Source of the DNA: Apis mellifera
Lineage: Eukaryota > Arthropoda > Insecta > Hymenoptera > Apidae
DNA: 64,000 bases
Direction: 5' to 3'
NCBI RefSeq assembly: GCF_003254395.2
Contig: NC_037650.1
Coordinates: forward strand, 8,246,071-8,310,070
In this document: positions 25,357 through 38,210 of the stretch, piece by piece
How the letters are laid out: every line of letters starts with the position of its first letter
Numbering within the stretch: the first letter of the stretch is position 1
Notes under the pieces: generated by a model
Told to the model about the DNA's origin: nothing
Seen by the model: only the letters and a program-made list of their open reading frames with translations
Databases searched by the model: none
Program-made: the position numbers and the translations under genes

Positions 25357-25652
25357 TAACGGAACACGATCTCTAAGAATATAACAAATCCGGTTTGTAC
25401 ATGCGATTAAACGAAGACACAAACACTTACCTCAACAATAATTCACAATTCATATCACAATCGTTGAAAAACACGATTCTTTTCCTCGCCAAGAAGAGGA
25501 CCTCTAACGGAACACGATCTCTAAGAATATAACAAATCCGGTTTGTACATGCGATTAAACGAAGACACAAACACTTACCTCAACAATAATTCACAATTTA
25601 TAATTCACAATCGTTGAAAAACACGATTCTTTTCCTCGCCAAGAAGAGGACT
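25357..25652. repeat. Tandem duplication of a 148-bp unit
   Basis: Two direct copies (25357-25504 and 25505-25652) beginning TAACGGAACACGATCTCTAA and ending near AAGAAGAGGAC. They are almost identical, differing by a few bases in the middle, so the duplication is young. Confidence 0.96.
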
Positions 25653-27832
25653 TATTCCCCTAATTCTTTTTTAACAAAACAATTTAAAATCGGACGATAT
25701 TATCACTCTCTCTCTCTCCCTCTCCTCACCCCTCAGATAGAAGTATTCATCCCCCAATCCAACAACTTCATCTCGCCCCTCTCCTCCTTCACCCACGCCG
25801 AGAAATCATCGAATCTCTCTCTCTCTCTCTCCGAGAAGAAAACCGAGACACGTTCCCGGCTAAAACGCGAAACGGCAGATTAGCCCGAAGCTCTTTCTTC
25901 GTGTTCAAGGACCCAGGGTCCGCGCGCCGGCCCGCTTTGATTCGCCTCGTTTTTTTCCTCCCTCCACTCCCCTTCTCCCTCCAGATTCGGCTCGCATCCT
26001 TAAGAGACGCCGAAGAGCTTAATCGTGTCGAGGATCATGCGGGCAACGCTTTTAAATATGGCGGTTCCCCGGCAAAGGAACATCGGGTCCAAGGATTGAC
26101 TAGGTGGCCAGGTGGGAGTAAGGGAGGGGAGGAGGAGGGCAGACACACACGGATCGGGGCCCCGATGTTCGTATCAATAATTCAGGCCATTCTTGGCTCG
26201 GATGCTCTCGATGCATCTCTATGAGCATTCGTGTACTTACTTACACGTGAGCCCGTGTTCTTGATTTACAAGTGCGCTTATCGGGTAGACGCGGCAGATG
26301 GTACTTTCGGGAGAATCGTCGCCTCCTCCTCCTCCTCCTTCTTTTCTTCTTTCTTCTTCTTTCTTCTTTTTTTTTTTTACTCTTCTTCTTCTTCTTCTTC
26401 TTCTTCTTCTCTTTCTCGGTGTCGCCTCCCCCTTACTGGCCTCTGGGTCGTAATACTCGTACATCCCGTATTTTAAGGAAGCTTCGTTAGGGCCATCCAC
26501 CGTTTATGGAGATCCTAATGATTCGAAAGTCGTTCGCCCGGAGACGAACGGCTTAAATTTAAATCCACGGGGCTATACGAAGCCGGGACCGTCCGTTTTT
26601 TGGGTCCGGTTCGGCCTCGTGATTCTCGCTCCCTCGCGCGCGCGCCAGAAAAATCGCCCCGCCTCGATCCTGTTCTTTTTATCGGAATCGTTTGATCGAT
26701 GGGGATTACGCGCGACGGTGTATACGGAGGATGAAGAAATTTTACTGTCTCCCCGCTTCGAGTTAGATTACCAGGGATTAAAAGTCATAAGATGGATGAT
26801 TTCTCAAGTTAGTTGAGGGAGGGGGAGAGGATTTGAATTATGAAATTGTGAATTATACGGTCCTAGTGATAAAGTTTAGTAAATCGATATGACAGCTATG
26901 AATTTATCTCTGTATGATATTTTTAAAAATTGTTCTATGCGTCGAAAAATTTTAATATTTTTACGCGAGTATGCTGATATCATGTATCAGTTGGTAAACT
27001 GTTGTGCAAAAAGTAATATTCTGATGTACAAATACAAGAAAATTAATGAATAAAATTTTGATCTTCTAACATAGAATTGGATAGAAAAGTATCCTTCCAC
27101 TTAGTATATAATTTAACTATTTAATTTAATTCGTGCATCGACGGAGAATAGAAGAAATCAAATCAAATAATTAAGGTCTAAGAATTTAAAAATAAAAAAA
27201 ATACCCATTGAAATTATCTTTCGCCCGATTCTCACGCCTTTACACGTTGCAACAATTGCAAATTGTGAAGAGATACAAATAAACGAGGAGCACAATTAAA
27301 AGAAAGGAATGAATACATTCACGGTTTAAAGCATGTTGGTCTCTAGAGTAGGAATGGTAATCACGGTGAAAGCTTCCACGTTTCGAATTCCTCGAAACAA
27401 AAGTCCTTCATCAAGGCTGATTCATAAAACAGACAACCGTGTTCGAGATCCCTTTTATTTCGACTCCTGTCTGCTCTAGAACGTCCCAGGGAATAATTGA
27501 TGCGGTTCGTCGAAGTAAGTAGGTCGAGAGGAACGAGCGCGCGAAACTTGGATTGGCATAGTCCAAGTGCACGACAAACGAGCGATCCGTATTTGTCAGA
27601 GTAAATTAGCCAACGATATCGAGATAAGGAATCGAACGCTCGCTGTATTTGGTAATAGCGGCGAGAGAAGACTGTGCAGCTCGATATTTGGCAAAAACCT
27701 TGCCTCCAGCGAATAAATGGATCATTTTTTTTTTTTTTTGCGGAATAACGCGATGTTTCTGCTTCAAGATTTAAAGAATCTCCCGATTGAATTGCTTCAT
27801 TTGATTTACCGTCCACCAAATTTTTAACAAAC
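25653..27832. other. GC-rich block then AT-rich spacer
   Basis: Part 25850-26720 is GC-rich with CpG dinucleotides. It carries a 107-codon plus-strand frame (25901-26224) with no recognisable domain. From 26830 the sequence is AT-rich. A 152-codon minus-strand frame at 27361-27819 begins only at a TTG and shows no motif. Confidence 0.4.
26321..26417. repeat. (TCC)n/(TTC)n tract
   Basis: CCT repeats pass into TTC repeats, nearly all pyrimidine on the plus strand. Confidence 0.9.
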
Positions 27833-28800
27833 GAAGAAATGATGTAAATAATAGGATTTTTAATTTCCGTTTTATCAAAATTTTAAGAGAAATCTAAATT
27901 ACCTATATACAAATTTAAAATTTTCTTCTTTTTCTCGTTCAAATAAAATTGTACGTAAATCCAGTCAATGAAGAAATGATAAATAATAGAATTTTTAATT
28001 TCCGTTTTCGAAATTTTAAGAGAAATCTAAATTACCTAATAATACAGATTTAAAATTTTCTTCTTCTTCTCAGTAGAGAAGATTTTATTCTCTCGTCGAT
28101 TGTTCAAATAAAATTGTAAATCGAGCCAATGTGAAGAAATGATAAATAATAGGATTTTTAATTTCCGTTTTCGAAATTTTAAAAGAAATCTAAATTACCT
28201 AATAATACAGATTTAAAATTTTCTTCTTCTTCTCAGTAGAGAAGATTTTATTCTCTCGTCGATTGTTCAAATAAAATTGTAAATCGAGCCAATGTGAAAA
28301 AATGATAAATAATAGGATTTTTAATTTCCGTTTTCGAAATTTTAAGAGAAATATAAATTACCTAATAATACAGATTTAAAATTTTCTTCTTCTTCTCGCG
28401 AGTAGAGGAGATTTTATTCTCATCGATCGTTCAAGTAAAATTGTAAATCCAGCCAATGTGAAGAAATGATAAATAATAGGATTTTTAATTTCCGTTTTCG
28501 CATCAAAATTCTAAAAGAAATCTAAATTATCTATACATAGATTTAAAATTTTCTTCTTCTTCTCAGTAGAGAAGATTTTATTCTCTCATCGATCGTTCAA
28601 ATAAAATTGTACATAAATCCAGGCAATGTGAAGAAATGATAAATAATAGGATTTTTAATTTCCGTTTTCGTATCGAAATTCTAAAAGAAATCTAAATTAC
28701 TTATACATAGATTTAAAATTTTCTTCTTCTTCTCAGTAGAGGAAATTTTATTCTCTCGTCGATCGTTCAAATAAAATTGTACGTAAATCCAGGCAATGTG
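27833..28800. repeat. Six-unit AT-rich minisatellite, 137-170 bp period
   Basis: Units begin with GAAGAAATGATAAATAATAG and continue through TTTAATTTCCGTTTTCG, TAAATTACCTA, and TTTAAAATTTTCTTCTT to AATTGTA-AATCC-GCCAATGTG. Starts are near 27833, 27970, 28133, 28296, 28460 and 28630. The first unit lacks about 27 bp present in the later ones (the GTAGAGAAGATTTTATTCTC part). Neighbouring units are the most alike, as expected from stepwise duplication. Confidence 0.95.
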
Positions 28801-30986
28801 AAAATTTGAATATTGGAACAATCTTAAATTAAAAATCTCTCTTCGAATCTCTCTGAAAGTTTCTTGTGCGACGGTATCATCGCATCGATTTCTTAATTAC
28901 AAGCCTCCTTCTCTCTCTTTCTCTCTCTCTCTTTCTCTCTCCTCATCTCGTCCTCGATTTCTCCGGATCTCGATTCTGCCTTTCCTCTTTTATCATCGAA
29001 GATTCATAACGTTCGGGAGACGCTAAATGGGCCGAGGAGACTTGTCCTTAAATCATCCGGTAATTAACGCCGCGAGTATATTTCATCAAGGCTGAGAAGG
29101 CTCAGCGGTAGTCCGGCAAGAAGCAGAGGAGGCGGCAATTAAATTCATTTGTCAATTATTTGACGAATGCCCGTCCCAGCTGTTCCTGGGCGGTCCATCC
29201 GCTTCAATTCACAATTAGCCCGTACACTTTCGTATCCGATCCCCTAATTACCACTTGCGGAGGAACGCGAGCGGAGCGGCACACGTGTGCGTGTGGGCAT
29301 TGGATAAAAAGCGGAAAATATTTTATCGTGCGATCATCCATCCGTCAACACGCAGCTGGATTCGGTGACAACAACGAAAAATATTCCTTATTCCTTCCTT
29401 TTCTTTCTTCTTCACAACTCACCGGACGGACATTTCTTCTTTTTTCTTCTCTTCTCCTCCTCCTTTCGGCCACGCTTCGCGCCGCCTTTCCTGCCTCATC
29501 AACGTGACGATACTTAATTAGCGAAATTTCTTTCGTTGCTTTATCCCCCCCCCCCTCCCTCCCTTCCGTTCTCCTCTTCTTCGTTTCTTTCCAATGCACG
29601 AGAGAAAGGAGAGATCGAAAATGAGCGGGAACAAGAAACAGAGAACACACTTAGCCGCGGCGATAGGAAATTAATTAATGTAACGAGCCCTGATGGATAT
29701 TTGAATCGCGTGTTTTGCGTGGCCGTGATTACGTACGATCCAAGGGAGGATCAAGATCGAACCGATTCGAGTCACTTTGTAGGAAGAGCCCGTTTCGTTC
29801 TGGAACTTTGTGATCGTTCGATAAGAATCGACTTTACGACGGTCGAGGAGAGACACGATGGGAACACGTCGTTGTTCTTTCGTTCAATGATGTTGATAGC
29901 AGCCCGACTCGTGTTTTAAAGGGATCAATCAGCTGTCGTTAAACGCGATTATCCGTAGTTGAACTTGAACCGCGTCTCATGTTGAACTACGTTGCTCGAG
30001 ATTCATGAATCTTTTTGTCACGATTGGAGTCGAGAGCGGATTTTATGTAGGGATTTAAAGTCAGGGACCAGTGAGGATCGACGAACAGGTGGAATCGGGG
30101 ATCGATGTTTGACGTGTGAGATACTCGATCGTTTGTTTGTCGAGAAACACGTAATTTTTTCTTAGAAATGAGTATCTTTTCGTATCGTCATTAGAGAAGA
30201 AGAGATTATTAATTAATTAACCATTATTTTCATCCAATTTCAATAGAGCTTAATCAAGTTTTAACAGTAAAATATATATATACCTACGTGACAATATGAG
30301 AAAAATACATTTAAATACACGAAAATCTACAATCCATGTGTCACATCATTCTAACAAATACTTACCTCCACGTTTTTTCCATTTACGTGACCAAAATATT
30401 TTCCTCCTTCCAAGTGACACACATTTCCTCGGCGAGCAGATCCCTATATCACCTTCCACACTTCGACAGAACAGATTCCAAGCCGCCATATAAGATCCGC
30501 GGTTCTACCGCTTTTTCATGCTGTCCAGATACAAGACACTAGTAGATTCCAGGTTAAGATGGGCAGAGTAATGTATGCGTGCGCATAGATGTTCGGCTCC
30601 TTCTTCTTCTCTCCCCCCTTCTTTTTCTTCCTCTTCTTCGGGCATGGTGACGCGCTATCACGTTCATCGGCCTTACGGGGGTCGTGTGGAACCCGGCCAC
30701 CGCGCAACGCCGCGCATCAGTTGCAACGTGGAATGCTGTTCCAATGTTACACCGCACCACCTGGTCTTACGAGAGCCGCCATATCGCTGGTGTACACCAC
30801 CACTATCAACCAACCTCCTCCTCCTCCTCCCATGAGGCGCATGGGAAAGGTAATAGGCCCCGTGTGTAAAGCGATCCCGCGGAAACGAGGGTCACGCTCG
30901 CGGTTATTGCTTTCTGAAGTGGCGCCCTCTGCCGACCGAAAACGCGTACGCGAGATAAAATTTTCTTAAAATTGCAGCAATCCCCC
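28801..30986. other. GC-rich stretches with homeodomain-like motifs, no gene called
   Basis: The part at 29030-29260 contains several TAATTA/AATTAA cores and an imperfect TTTGTCAAT/ATTTGACGAA inverted pair at about 29148-29168 in otherwise GC-rich sequence. It has the look of an insect cis-regulatory element, but this is inference only. An 11-base C run lies at 29545-29555. A 127-codon plus frame (29536-29919) and several frames at 30575-30969 overlap other frames and show no recognisable domain. Confidence 0.35.
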
Positions 30987-31574
30987 CACATCGCCGATTG
31001 AACGCGCCGAATGTCCGGAAAAATCATTTTGCCGGACGATCGTCCATTCCTAACCTCTATGATGAGAAGCACTCTTGCGTTTCTCATAGAGTTCTCATAG
31101 TTGAATTTTTGTGGTGTGGAAATTTATCATTCATCATCAACTGGCGAGATATTAACGAGTGAATTTGAGATTGGTGTAGGGTTAGATTCTCTACATCGCC
31201 GATTGAACGCGTCGAATGTGGAACAATCATTTTGCCGGACGATTTTCCGTTCCTAACCTCTACGACGAGAAGAGCTCTTGCGTTTCTCATAGAGTTCTCA
31301 TGTCTTGAATTTTCGTGGTGTGGAAATTTATCAGTCATCATCAACTGGCGAGATATAAGTGAATTTGAGATTGGTGTACAGGTTACATTCTCCACATCGC
31401 CGATTGAACGCGCCGAATGTGGAAAAATCATTTTGCCGGAGGTTCCTAACCTCTACGACGAGAAGGACTCTTGCGTTTCTCATAGAGTTCTCATGTCTTG
31501 AATTTTCGTGATGGGGAAATTTATCATTCATCATCAACTGGCGAGATATTAACTAGTGCTTTGAGATTGGTGTG
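30987..31574. repeat. Three-unit, CpG-containing tandem repeat (~200 bp)
   Basis: Direct units start with CACATCGCCGATTGAACGCG near 30988, 31193 and 31394. Shared internal landmarks are ATCATTTTGCCGGA, CCTAACCTCTA, CTCTTGCGTTTCTCATAGAG and CATCAACTGGCGAGATAT. Periods are about 205 and 201 bp; the third unit is shorter. Minus-strand frames open across the units are shadows of the repeat and shift between units. Confidence 0.94.
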
Positions 31575-34500
31575 ATTTAGAAAGCAAATACTTCTCATCG
31601 TTTTCTTTATTTTTCCAAAAAAACGTTTCAACGCTTTTCTACGTCATTCCTCGACGATTCGTTTGCACAGATCGATTTCTGTCTACGTATGTACGTAGCT
31701 CTTACGTAACCATGATCACTTGGCGGGAAACGTTGGCAAAATATCGGTGTAAAGAGGTCTCTCTCTCTCTCTCTCTCTGATCGAGCGAGATTGCGCTCAC
31801 CGCGAAAACCAATAATTGCGCGAGAGATTGCAGCCGCGAGGTGATGATGGTAATGGTATATATATATATACGAATCCGTGCAAGATTTTCGACGTGGAAC
31901 GGCGGGAAGAAAAAGCGATGGAAACCTTGGCGAGGCAAGGCTCGAAGGCTGCGGTGAAGAGAGAGAGATGGAACGGCGCGGGCAGATATAAGTAGGCGGT
32001 CGAAAACATTTGCTTTCTTGCCGGCGAGGGGCAATTTGCGGTGCGCTGCGAATGTTTCATTACCGTGAGGCGCTCCAGCCGAGCTACCGAATTTCGAATG
32101 AGCTACCGCCAGCCAGCCCCTGCGCGTCTGTCAGCCGCTGAAGACTCGTAATTGAAATCCGCTGCCTCCGGGATCCAGCTCTTTCTCTCTCTTTCTCTCT
32201 CTCATCAGACCGCAAATCGCGCGAGCAAACACTTTTGTCCCGGACCGGCCGCAATTTGCATCGTTACATTGTGCGTGCGTTCACGTGTGGATTGTGCGCG
32301 AAGGGTGGAGGAGGGTTAAGGTGAAGGGTTAAGTTAAGCACGGAAAAGACCTTGGAGGGATGATGAAGAATCAGGCCGAAGATCTTGGGAGAGGTTTTAA
32401 CTGTAATCGAGTGAATGACGCAGGACATGTGTATGTCTCTTGGATGTGAGTTAGATCCAAGGTTTATAGGTTAGGTCTATCTAGGTTGGATCGTTTTCGA
32501 GGTCCTCGTTGGTTCACGAAGATGAACGATAAGAGACACGAATATGCTATTGAGATTAAATTAGATTGAATTAATTATTATGGCGTATAATTGTGAGTGA
32601 ATGATATAGAACGTGTTCATTATTGATTAGATTAGGTTAAATAGTCGTATAGGTTAGATCATTTAGATTGGAACATTATTATTATTTAGTACACGAGTGA
32701 GTCTTCTTTTATCGTTGAGATTAAATCAATTATAGGTTAACTTTATAAAACAAAAATCACAAAATTTAAATTTCTCTTAAAATCTTTGCCTAACTAATTT
32801 AAATATAAACTCAAAGTCTAAGTTATTGAAATTATTTTATTAATATCACGTAATTGATTAGATCATCACTTAGGGTATTATTATTTAAAACACGAGTGAG
32901 TCTCCTTTCAGATTCTCCTTTTAATTAATAAATATCATCAAACTCTAACGAATTATTGGAATCATTCTCTCTCCAAGCTACACCTACAGAAAAGTTGCAT
33001 CGATTTTTTTCCCCTCCAGGATAGAATCAATCTCCTCGGCTCGAGAACGAAACGCTCTTCGACGATCGATCATCTTTCGTACGATGTGGAGTATAGATTT
33101 CCACGGAGGCGACTCTTGGTCGAAACTTGGCACGCGATATTGCGTTATTAATATCGGCGTCACACGCTTCTCCCCGGCCGCACGATGATGGTGATGGTGG
33201 ATATTAACGAGTACGGGGACGCAGAAAAATTTCCCATTAAGACAGCCGTAATAAACGTCCGGTTGTGTTTGGAGGAGTAATTTAACACGCCGCACGTCGA
33301 ATGAGTTTTGGCCGGAATCGCGAGCTCGCAAAATGCAGGTGGCAGGGACGTGGTGGTGGAGGAGCCACGGACGTCGCTCTCGGTGGAGATCGCCTGTTTA
33401 ATATACTCCCCTGGGCTGTGCATCGTCGTGTCGAGCTCCTCCGGAGGTAGATTGAAAATCATTCGTAAAAATCTATCCGCCGAAAGTGCATCCACTGCGA
33501 AACGACGGACAGAATGGAAACAAATTCGTCTTAAGAGAGACAGAGAGAGAGGCTGTTTTAAACGCGAAGGAGGATAACGAGTTTTTGGATGCGACGGGCG
33601 CATCTTTGCCACCCAGTCGCAAATTGGGCATTGCAATGAAAGATGTAAGGCATTTAGTTTTTTTTGCTTCAAATTTACACGGTGACGAACAACCGAAACG
33701 CATTATGCGACGCTTTAATTGCGGTGATGGACGGTGATGAAATTATTATTTCTCGAATTATTTTTTAATCTTAATTTCGTCAAGTCGAGTCTTATATTTA
33801 TCGATTAAGCAATTAAAAGAAAAATTGTTTCCACGTTATTCCATTTTATCCATCGTTACTTTGTAATCTTCTTTTGTTATCGATTATACTTTTATACAAT
33901 TCTTCCTCTCAGCTTTTCAATTTATTGTTTTTCTTTCGTTTCTTTTTTCTTCTTTCTTTATTATTAAATTTATCTATCTTCTTTATTTCTCCCTCTTATT
34001 TCCTCTTCTTCTTCTTTCTCTTTTTTCCACTTCTACTCGTTCGCAATCTCGTTTCCAAAGAAGACCACCGTAAACGCATATATTATCATTAATATTAAAT
34101 TCTCCCAAAACCGTAACGCGAAACGCTATAACGCCGAAAATCTCGGCGAAAATCCTGCGGAATCACGAATACAGGGCCAACGGAATTATGATATAGCACG
34201 GTATTGAACATGATATATGCTTGCTCGAGTGAAACAGCTCCGAATTCGTGATCCCCAGCCGGGGAATGTTTCGTCCATTGGCTCGTCCACTTTTTCTCCT
34301 CGTTCGGTGGACCAATAGATTTCCATTTCGGTGCGGAGTAACCGAGAAACAGAGAGACTTTCACGGATCAGGTAGTCTAAATTTATGCCACGAGGATCGC
34401 AGGAAAGACGATTCCATCGATTCCACTAAATTCAGTGGAATTATCATACACGGGCTCCGGGATTGACGTTCCACCATCTTGTCGTTTCGCTGTCTAATCT

Positions 34501-35959
34501 TCCTCTTCTTCTTAGAAACCGTATAAACGTGTTTTTTTTCCTTTTTCTTTTTTTCTTCTTTTGAAACGATATCCTGCGAAACGACACAACCTCGAAATTA
34601 TCGAACGATCGTCCAACAGAGGTTGGTTTGGTTAAAGGTTTGATGATTTAATTTCAATTCGTAGAAGGATCTTTGATTTTGATGTAAACGTGTTCCTAGA
34701 ATTGCACTCTGTGCGATGGGAGAAAAAAAATAAAATGATACTTGAACATTTTCCTCTTCGACACAATTGCTAAATAAATAATCAATTTCTTGTTAAATTG
34801 TTTAATCAAAAATTGTCATATAATTACTACACGAATCTTACAAAACATACGATTAACTTCGAAATTTATCGAATATATTTTCATTAACGTTCCTCTATTT
34901 CTGCCCCAAAAAAGACAGAAATAATTGAAGCAATTAGGATCATCCTTTTCCAAACATCCACGTAATCCAAGGAAAGAATCCAAGAACGGAAGTTAATCGT
35001 CAGAAATCGGGATATTCCTGGATCATTTTCGCCTGACCGAAATCATCTCCCGCGTGTTCAAGGGTTAATCCTTGTGAGATATCGTTCCTCCGAAACAGTC
35101 ACTTCTCTGAAACAGAAAGAGAGGAAAGGACAAGAATAAGAAAGAGGAAGAATTAAAGTTGATGAAAGATCTTCCTGACGGCGATTTATCCTCGTTGGGG
35201 TGATGCGATACCGTACCCCATGGCCAACGTCCACCGGCGGGCGTGAAATATCGTGGCTTATGGGAGTGCCGTGCCCTCACCAACCAGCGCGGCAACGCTT
35301 GAATTTGTAATTCGTAAGTTATTGCGGCGTCGCCCCCTTCTAAAGGGGCCATTACTTTAGCAGCATCCCGTTAAATATCGCCGCGATTACCGTTCCCTTC
35401 GCCGCGCACGAATAGAACCTGGCTTTCCCTCTTATTCCCGGAATTATTACGACGAATCGCGTCAAGTCCTAAGCATAATCTGTAATCTTCCTTCTCACCT
35501 GTCTCGAGGAGGGAACCTCCTCCACGTCACGCTTCGATCCTTACTTCGCACGTTCGTCGTTTCGATCAAGTTGATTCGTTACCAATTTTTCCTCGATCGA
35601 TTATAAATCAATTTATCTTCTATCGAGTTCCTCCAAATGGTTTAATACTTGCATGATGAAAAACGAGCCTGTTTAACTTATTCATCTCTTCCCGAATTAA
35701 AATCGACGTGGAGAATTTACATCATCCCCGCGAGAAATATGTAATCTCGACACATTTGTGAATCTCCCTCGTTGAAAAAGAAGGCCAGATAATTATCTCG
35801 AGGCAGAATATTTCTCGCTTCGCCTTCTCGTTTTATCCTTCTAGATCTAAAAAAGAAAAAAAAGAAAGAAAGAAAATATTCATATCGAAGAACGTCATCT
35901 CCGGGGCGAGATCTCCAACCACAACACCTCGGCTGAGACAGAGAGAGATAGAGAGAGAG

Positions 35960-35998
<39 letters not shown>

Positions 35999-36185
35999 AA
36001 GCACCAAGTTCTCCCGACTTATTCCCGACTTATCTTCGAAACGTTGGCTGGCAATATAATTTCCGGCGAGAGAAACGTGTTATCGCGTCGAATCCTTGGC
36101 GAAAGGCCCTCAACCCCGCTGATTGGCCACGGGTCTTCATTTGCATGCGCGGCTTTCGTTTATTGTACGAACTTACCGTGGAGCG
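31575..36185. other. Alternating GC/AT spacer, no gene called
   Basis: GC-richer segments lie at 31780-32300, 33000-33620 and 35170-35540, with AT-rich sequence between. A CT tract sits near 31761-31780. A short imperfect direct repeat (TATTATTTAxxACACGAGTGAGTCT) occurs near 32680 and 32880. A 170-codon minus frame (33160-33672) starts at TTG and overlaps two plus-strand frames. It has no recognisable domain. Confidence 0.4.
35934..35995. repeat. (GA)n microsatellite
   Basis: GA repeat with a few interruptions on the plus strand. Confidence 0.93.
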
Positions 36186-36226
36186 CCATATAAGGCACGG
36201 CCGCCGGTTCGCCTTTCAGCCTGTCA
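36186..36226 (+). promoter_or_regulatory. Possible CArG/TATA core promoter
   Basis: CCATATAAGG at 36186-36195 fits the CArG box consensus (SRF/MADS binding), and its TATAAGG part could act as a TATA box. A TCAG initiator-like motif follows with its A at 36218, about 29 bases after the TATA start, close to the expected spacing. A 102-codon open frame starts at an ATG at 36252 but has no recognisable domain. Motifs this short occur by chance, so this is weak. Confidence 0.2.
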
Positions 36227-38210
36227 GCGAGAAGGCTATTGTCAACGACAGATGGACGTCCAATGGGGCAACACGTGTTGCATACAACCGGGCATAAGAC
36301 GTATGCCTACGTGTCCGCAGCTCCGGAAAAGAAGACTCCGCGGACTCCCTTTTGTCTTAACGAGAGGGAGAGCCCTCTGTCCGTCCGCAGCCGGGGGAAG
36401 AATGCGTGCGCGACATCTGCATTTCTTTTGCGCTGTCGGCCGGGGAAAACATACACCGACGAATTCTTCTGAAAATGGAGAAGCCTTTTGCGTGACCCCT
36501 TTCTCCCTCGCATTCCTCTCCCCTCCCCTCCCCTTTCTTTCTTCGATTAAAATGAAATGAAAGTGGAAATGGAAGTGGATGAGGATGGTTTTCTTCTTCC
36601 TTTTTTCTTTCTTTTCTTTTGTTGTTGTTGGGATGTAGTGGGACGTTCGAGTCGTTCTCCTTTCTTCTTCCTCTTTCTTACCGTGATATTAAAAAAAATA
36701 GGGGGAAAGAGGAGAATGCAGGTTTCTGGAATTCCTTCCAGAACCGTTGTTTATCTCGCGTGGACACGCGAGAAATTAAGAAACCTTGATCTTCCTCCCA
36801 AAGGATACTGAAAATTTTGGATCGTGTTACCAGCCGGTCGCATCGCGTTTCTCGGTTGACTGACTCTTTTTTAATTTTACAACATCCGAATGGAAGATTT
36901 TTAGATCGAATTTTTAACCGCGTCCTTCTCATAACCCTCTTTCTTGATTAAATTGTCCTCCTCTTTAATAGAACAGTAGCAGGTAAAAAAAGAAATAATA
37001 ATAGGAAATAGAATTCCTCGAGACGAAACGAAATCTTATAAAGTTCGAGAAAAAAAAAAGAAAATTCCGATCCGAAAAACGGAAAAAATCCTCTTCTTCC
37101 ACTCCGCCCGACATCGTCTCAATATCAATTTGTAAAACACAGCTCTCACCGATGCGTTCCACGGTATAATCTCGCGCAATTACGGTGTACAAGCGATACG
37201 ATTATCACGAAGGGATGGCCAACCGGAGATGGAACCACCGATGGAATCCCACTTGGAGAACCCGCTTTCGGATGATCCGTCCCGTCCCGTCCAGGCCAGA
37301 TACTACCGTGGGAGGGAAGGAGAGGGAAGGAAGAATAAAAACGTACAGTAATCGTGGAGCACTTAGTACCATTTCGGCTGGTACACGGGCGAGGTGGAGG
37401 CAGGTGGAGGGTTTTGGCTCGTGGTTCAACATGTTTCCCCGTACGAAACTGGAAAGGGACCCGTGGTTGTTCCAAGCCAGGAGAGGACGCGCTTTATCGC
37501 TCGTCGTCTCCTGGGCGAGCATTTGTCCCTGAGTGCCGTTTATCTCCACCGGTCCCCTTGGTAATGCCTGTAACCTAACACTGTCCTGGACGAGACAGAT
37601 AATAGGACGAAGGCGTTGGCGAGGTTACCACGAAAACAGGACGACACCACAGGCGAACGAGAGAGAGAGAGAGAGGGAGAGGAGAACCTTACCGTATCCT
37701 TTACGCCCGGAGAGACGAATACCGAGCTCGTTCCGGGCTCGTGTAATGGATATCAGATGATGGCGGACGATCGGTGTGCGGAGGTGTGTCAGAAATGTTA
37801 GCGGGGAAAAACTGGTACCTGTAAATGGTGATCCTTGTTGGCCGAGTCGCGGCGAGATAAACCATGCCCGGGCAACGCCTGGGAGGTAAAGGACGCGCCG
37901 CGTGTGGATTTCCGTTTTCGATTTAATGAGCGATCGTAAATTGATTCGCCCCGGTGCCGGGGTTATGCCTTTGGATATTGGATATTGGTATTTGGCCGAG
38001 ATATCGAGGGTATTTATTATCGGCGGTGGAGGGAGGCCAAGGGATTCTTCTGGATGTGGAGGAGGGAGGGAGGGGTTGGGGGCGTAATTTGGTTATACAC
38101 TTCACCGATACTTTCGTGTCTGTACACACGCTTCCTCTCGAGGAGGATCGTTTTTTTCAAGCTCGTGTTAAAGCGAGCTCTCGTAATCCTTGTAAATAAA
38201 CATCGGTCGA
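36227..38210. other. GC-rich block, no gene called
   Basis: GC-rich at 36227-36480 and 37140-38200, AT-rich between. Many overlapping frames on both strands (37146-37578, 37902-38215) are typical of stop-poor sequence. A GA tract lies near 37660-37682. I recognise no domain. Confidence 0.4.

Noticed and set aside
27361..27819. 152-codon minus-strand open frame with an even residue mix
   Set aside because: No ATG start, a lysine run from a T tract, and no recognisable domain; possible but unsupported.
27833..28800. Array considered as a CRISPR-like or satellite structure
   Set aside because: Units are directly adjacent with no unique spacers and are AT-rich; this is a minisatellite in a eukaryotic genome.
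31084..31537. Minus-strand frames with repeated peptide blocks (RNARxLLxxEVRN type)
   Set aside because: The blocks are translations of the ~200-bp tandem repeat, and unit lengths that are not all multiples of three break the frame.
33160..33672. 170-codon minus-strand open frame
   Set aside because: It begins at TTG rather than ATG, overlaps two plus-strand frames in stop-poor DNA and shows no motif.
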